Assembly: GCA_037443765.1 (NCBI GenBank)
Contig: JBBINS010000120.1
Coordinates: 1 to 9,461 of the forward strand
Direction of reading: 5' to 3'
DNA length: 9,461 nucleotides
Origin: CAIKZZ01 sp037443765
GTDB lineage: Bacteria; Pseudomonadota; Gammaproteobacteria; Steroidobacterales; Steroidobacteraceae
Shown here: positions 7,150 to 9,461 of the stretch, piece by piece
Layout: each line of letters opens with the position of its first letter
Position numbering within the stretch: position 1 is the stretch's first letter
Notes under the pieces: model-generated
The model's database searches: none
What the model saw: only the letters and a program-made list of their open reading frames with translations
What the model was told of the DNA's origin: nothing
Position numbers and translations under genes: made by a program

Positions 7150-7155
7150 GAGGAG
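7150..7155 (+). promoter_or_regulatory. Ribosome binding site of the beta-CASP nuclease gene
   Basis: GAGGAG lies 11 bases before ATG at 7167. An in-frame GTG at 7146 would place this site inside the coding region, so it argues for the ATG start, which also matches the family N-terminus. Confidence 0.55.
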
Positions 7156-7166
7156 CCTCTACGCTG

Positions 7167-8636
7167 ATGCAGCTCACATTTCTCGGCGCGGCCGGCGAGG
7201 TCACCGGCTCGCGCCACCTCGTCGAGGTCGGTGCGACGCGCCTGCTCGTCGACTGCGGCATGTTCCAGGGCGGCCGCGACGCCGCGGCGCGCAACCGCGA
7301 GCCGTGGGGCTTCTCGCCCTCCGACCTCGACGCGGTCGTGCTGACGCACGCGCACATCGATCACAGCGGCCTCCTGCCGCGACTCGTGCGCGACGGTTAT
7401 CGCGGGCGGGTGCACGCGACGCCGGCGACGATCGAGCTCGTCGCGGTGATGCTCAAGGACAGCGCGCACCTGATGGCGGCCGAGGCCGCGCGCCACGAGC
7501 GTCACGGCCGCCGCGAGCGCGCCCTGTGGGAACCGGTCTACGGGCTCGACGACGTCGACGCGCTCATCGAGCGGCTCGTGCCGCTGCGCTACGGCGAGTG
7601 GCGCGCGCTCGCGCCCGGCGCGCGGGTGCGCCTGCACGACGCCGGCCACATCCTCGGCTCGGCGATCGTCGAGCTGGAACTCGCCGAGGCCGGCGTCGAG
7701 CGCCGGCTGGTGCTGTCGGGCGATCTCGGCCAGCCGGGCCGGCCGATCCTGCGCGACCCCGCGCGCATCGCCGTGGCCGATGCGCTCGTCGTCGAGTCGA
7801 CCTACGGCGATCGCGACCACAAGCCGCTCGGTCCGACGATCGACGAACTCGTCGGGGCGATCAGCCGTACGCTCAACGTCAAGCACGGCAACGTGCTGGT
7901 GCCGGCCTTCGCGGTCGGCCGCACGCAGGAGCTGCTCTACTGGCTCGAGCGCCTCACGCTCGAGGGCCGCCTGCCGGAACTCGAGGTGTTCGTCGACTCG
8001 CCGCTGGCGACCGAGGTGACCGGGATCACCGCGCGCCACATCGAGCTGTTCGACGAGGAGGCGCGGCGGCTGCTCGCCGAGCGGCGGCGCGGGCCGCCGC
8101 GCATGCACCTGCGGCACACGCGCACGGTCGCCGAATCGATGGCGCTCAACCGCGTCAGCGGCGGCGCGGTGATCATCGCCGCGAGCGGCATGTGCGACGG
8201 CGGACGCATCAAGCACCACCTGCGCCACCACCTGCCGAACCCGCGCACCACGGTGCTGATCACCGGCTTCCAGGCCGCCGGCACGCTCGGGCGGCGACTC
8301 GTCGACGGTGAGCCGGTCGTGCCGATCTTCGGCGCGCCGGTGCCGGTCCGCGCCGAGATCATCACGCTCGGCGGCTTCTCGGCGCACGCCGACCAGCGCG
8401 CACTGCTCGGGTGGCTGCGCGGCTTCGGCACGCCGCCTGCGCAGACCTGGCTCGTGCACGGCGAGCCGCGGGCGGCGCAGGCGCTCCAGGCGCGCATCGG
8501 CGCCGATCTCCGCTGGCCGGCTGTCGGGATCGCCGCGCGTGGCCAGTGCGCCGACCTCGCGGCGCCACCGGCCTCGGCCGGGCCGCCGGGGGACCCCGAT
8601 CGCCCGCGGCACGACGAACAGCCCGGCGCCGAATAG
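7167..8636 (+). CDS. Metallo-beta-lactamase/beta-CASP RNA-processing nuclease (Ysh1-like)
   Basis: This 489-residue cytosolic enzyme has a metallo-beta-lactamase fold with a beta-CASP insert, the CPSF-73/Ysh1-like RNA nuclease family. Zinc-ligand motifs are 'THAHIDHSG' (H61, H63, D65, H66), 'DAGHILGSA' (H161), 'LSGDLG' (D186) and a late 'WLVHGE' (H431). The beta-CASP signatures follow: 'VESTYGDR' (E210, motif A), 'SGMCDGGRIKHHL' (motif B histidine at 350/351) and 'GGFSAHADQ' (H407, motif C). The N-terminus 'LTFLGAAGEVTGSRHLVE' is typical. Family knowledge suggests endo- or exonuclease activity on RNA, but the substrate cannot be told from sequence. The homologous core appears to end near residue 460. 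The last 25-30 residues (Ala/Pro-rich, then charged) look like an unconserved extension and overlap a hydrophobic frame on the other strand. It is divergent from the arn operon and unlikely to share its role. Confidence 0.92.
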   Translation: MQLTFLGAAGEVTGSRHLVEVGATRLLVDCGMFQGGRDAAARNREPWGFSPSDLDAVVLTHAHIDHSGLLPRLVRDGYRGRVHATPATIELVAVMLKDSAHLMAAEAARHERHGRRERALWEPVYGLDDVDALIERLVPLRYGEWRALAPGARVRLHDAGHILGSAIVELELAEAGVERRLVLSGDLGQPGRPILRDPARIAVADALVVESTYGDRDHKPLGPTIDELVGAISRTLNVKHGNVLVPAFAVGRTQELLYWLERLTLEGRLPELEVFVDSPLATEVTGITARHIELFDEEARRLLAERRRGPPRMHLRHTRTVAESMALNRVSGGAVIIAASGMCDGGRIKHHLRHHLPNPRTTVLITGFQAAGTLGRRLVDGEPVVPIFGAPVPVRAEIITLGGFSAHADQRALLGWLRGFGTPPAQTWLVHGEPRAAQALQARIGADLRWPAVGIAARGQCADLAAPPASAGPPGDPDRPRHDEQPGAE

Positions 8637-8760
8637 CGCGGCGCCGAGGGCGACGCAGCCCGGCAGCGTCGGCACCCACCCGGGCAGGATGTTGCGCGCC
8701 GTTTCGCGCTGGATGCCGGAGCCGTTCGCGACCATCGTGCCGGCGATGCCGGACGCGACG
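8560..8760 (-). other. Possible minus-strand membrane-protein gene or remnant (unresolved)
   Basis: Boundaries are approximate. From about 8760 down to 8560 one minus-strand frame reads like protein: 'VASGIAGTMVANGSGIQRE', a short polar stretch, then a hydrophobic segment at about 8595-8670 (core 'GCVALGAALFGAGLFVV') ending in basic residues. Third codon positions are nearly all G or C, as in the real genes nearby. The ATG at 8735 has no visible ribosome site. The upstream frame is Arg-rich and does not look coding, and downstream there is no stop until 7050, deep inside the nuclease gene. It could be a remnant of a membrane protein gene with a lost 3' end, a small overlapping gene, or chance. 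I do not recognise the family. Confidence 0.22.
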
Positions 8761-8830
8761 TGCGCGGACCGTCGCGCCCGACGCCATGCCCGGGGCGTCG
8801 CCGCCGCCCTCGGGCTGCAGTTAGTACGAA

Positions 8831-8859
8831 TTTTTTTGCGTTGAACGCGGTGCTATCTC
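8831..8859 (+). promoter_or_regulatory. Candidate promoter upstream of the urcA-like gene
   Basis: TGCTATCTC (8851-8859) resembles an extended -10 element. The T-run at 8831-8836 sits 17 bases upstream of its TATCTC hexamer (8854), in the -35 position. An alternative -35 (TTGAAC, 8841-8846) has no matching -10 at the right distance. The assignment rests mostly on this being the only AT-rich patch before the gene; it would give a leader of about 130 bases. Confidence 0.3.
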
Positions 8860-8982
8860 TGGCGCCCTGCCGGTCGAGGCGCCGCCCGCGCGCCGCCGGC
8901 GGGGACCGTGCGCCGGGTCCGTCCGCGCGCGCGGCCCGCAATCCCGCTCGGCCTCGCACGGCGCGCGGGGCCACATCGCAAC

Positions 8983-8988
8983 GAGGAG
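8983..8988 (+). promoter_or_regulatory. Ribosome binding site of the urcA-like gene
   Basis: GAGGAG is followed after seven bases by ATG at 8996, an ideal spacing and the strongest ribosome site in the window. It fixes the start of the signal peptide. Confidence 0.75.
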
Positions 8989-8995
8989 CATCCCC

Positions 8996-9409
8996 ATGAC
9001 CATCCAGACCGGCCGGGCCCGCGGGCTCGCGCTTTCCGCCGCCGCCGCAGCCATCGCGATCGCCTGTGCCGCGAGCGCGGCCGAGCCGGTGACCGAGGTC
9101 ATCGTCGAGGCGCCGAAGATCACGCACACGGGCCAGAAGGCCCAGCCGCTCGGTGCCACCGTCGACCTCGCATCGATCCGCTACCGCGTCAGCTACGGCG
9201 ACCTCAATCTCGCGACGCCGGCCGGCGCGAGCACGCTCGAGGCGCGGATCAACGACGCCGCCAAGCGCGCCTGCAAGCAGATCGATGACACCCTGCCGCC
9301 GGGCGCGTACGCCGCGCAGGGCGACGCGCCGTGCGTCAAGACGGCGGTCGACGGGGCGATGAAGCAGGCGCGGGCCGCGATCGCCGCCGCCGGCAAGACG
9401 GCGAAGTAG
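8996..9409 (+). CDS. UrcA-family secreted protein
   Basis: This 137-residue protein has an N-terminal signal peptide: a basic start (TGRARG), a hydrophobic Ala/Ile stretch at about 11-25, and likely cleavage after 'ASA' near residue 28. It is therefore probably periplasmic or secreted. The mature part carries the UrcA-family core 'YRVSYGDLNLATPAGASTLEARINDAAKRAC' split across residues 63-93. A second cysteine at C113 ('DAPCVKTAV') probably forms a disulfide with C93, as expected in the family. A helical Ala/Lys-rich C-terminus follows. The family is small (about 100-140 residues), found mainly in alpha- and gammaproteobacteria, often in several copies per genome, and has no established function. 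The gene stands alone in the window, with its own strong ribosome site and a long upstream region. No clear terminator is seen in the last 52 bases. Confidence 0.88.
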   Translation: MTIQTGRARGLALSAAAAAIAIACAASAAEPVTEVIVEAPKITHTGQKAQPLGATVDLASIRYRVSYGDLNLATPAGASTLEARINDAAKRACKQIDDTLPPGAYAAQGDAPCVKTAVDGAMKQARAAIAAAGKTAK

Positions 9410-9461
9410 CCCTCGCCGCGACGCCCGGCCTTTTGCAACTCGCCGCCGGCGATGGCGGTCC

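Larger units (their letters stand above)
7018..7166. promoter_or_regulatory. Divergent intergenic region between arnT and the beta-CASP nuclease gene
   Basis: These 149 bases must hold the promoter of the minus-strand arn operon and that of the plus-strand nuclease gene. For the plus strand, TATAGT at 7139-7144 matches five of six -10 bases, but I see no good -35 box 16-18 bases upstream. For the minus strand, only a poor TAGACT (7047-7052 reversed) is visible. The region contains the GC-rich inverted repeat at 7112-7128. I see no pair of TTAA-type half-sites as expected for a PmrA/BasR box. Regulation of the operon therefore cannot be read from sequence here. Confidence 0.45.
8637..8995. other. 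Intergenic region between the nuclease gene and the urcA-like gene
   Basis: These 359 bases contain no plus-strand gene I can support. The left part (to about 8760) has the hydrophobic minus-strand frame annotated separately. A perfect 7-base stem (8779-8785 with 8794-8800, loop of 8) follows. Next comes an AT-rich patch at about 8821-8846 that includes a run of seven T at 8831-8837, very unusual for this window. The remainder up to the ribosome site is GC-rich and looks like an untranslated leader. Confidence 0.5.

Noticed and set aside
7050..8735. 561-codon open frame on the minus strand opposite the nuclease gene
   Set aside because: Most of it is a shadow of the plus-strand gene, whose zinc and beta-CASP motifs are complete. 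Its translation is Arg/Asp/Ala-rich and low in structure. Only the first part (8560-8735) is kept as a doubtful item.
8779..8837. Intrinsic terminator made of the 7-base stem and the T-run
   Set aside because: The stem (8779-8800) and the T-run (8831-8837) are 30 bases apart, and no strong hairpin directly abuts the T-run. A canonical terminator needs them adjacent.
1..9461. tRNA, rRNA, CRISPR array, insertion sequence or prophage elements
   Set aside because: No cloverleaf-like segment, spaced direct repeats, transposase motif or terminal inverted repeats were seen anywhere in the window.

Overview
The window is GC-rich (roughly 70% or more by eye), tightly packed bacterial DNA. It holds nine supported protein genes and one doubtful minus-strand frame. 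A complete set of L-Ara4N (4-amino-4-deoxy-L-arabinose) lipid A modification enzymes points to a Gram-negative proteobacterium. A UrcA-family secreted protein at the right end and the very high GC suit a GC-rich gammaproteobacterium (Xanthomonadales or Steroidobacterales-like), but that placement is inference.

Layout. Bases 1-273 (+) carry the 3' part of a small winged-helix regulator cut by the window edge. Bases 278-7017 (-) form one six-gene unit, transcribed right to left as arnT, arnB, arnC, formyltransferase (ArnA N-domain equivalent), UDP-glucuronate decarboxylase (ArnA C-domain equivalent), arnD. Gaps inside it are between a 4-base overlap and 19 bases, so it is almost certainly one operon. 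Bases 7018-7166 are a divergent intergenic region. Bases 7167-8636 (+) encode a metallo-beta-lactamase/beta-CASP RNA-processing nuclease. Bases 8637-8995 have no confident gene but contain a hydrophobic minus-strand frame and an AT-rich patch. Bases 8996-9409 (+) encode a UrcA-family secreted protein.

How the arn genes work together. The decarboxylase oxidises and decarboxylates UDP-glucuronate to UDP-4-keto-pentose (UDP-Ara4O). ArnB transaminates this to UDP-L-Ara4N, and the formyltransferase makes UDP-L-Ara4FN. ArnC moves the sugar to undecaprenyl phosphate, ArnD deformylates it, and ArnT transfers L-Ara4N to lipid A on the periplasmic side. The expected outcome is a less negative lipid A and tolerance of polymyxin-like cationic peptides. 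Two things differ from the E. coli arnBCADTEF layout: the bifunctional ArnA is two separate genes, and arnT comes first with no arnE/arnF flippase genes in the window.

I found no clearly new biological system. The points most worth a second look are the split ArnA with a possibly UDP-xylose-forming decarboxylase, the missing flippase, and the unexplained minus-strand hydrophobic frame overlapping the 3' end of the nuclease gene.
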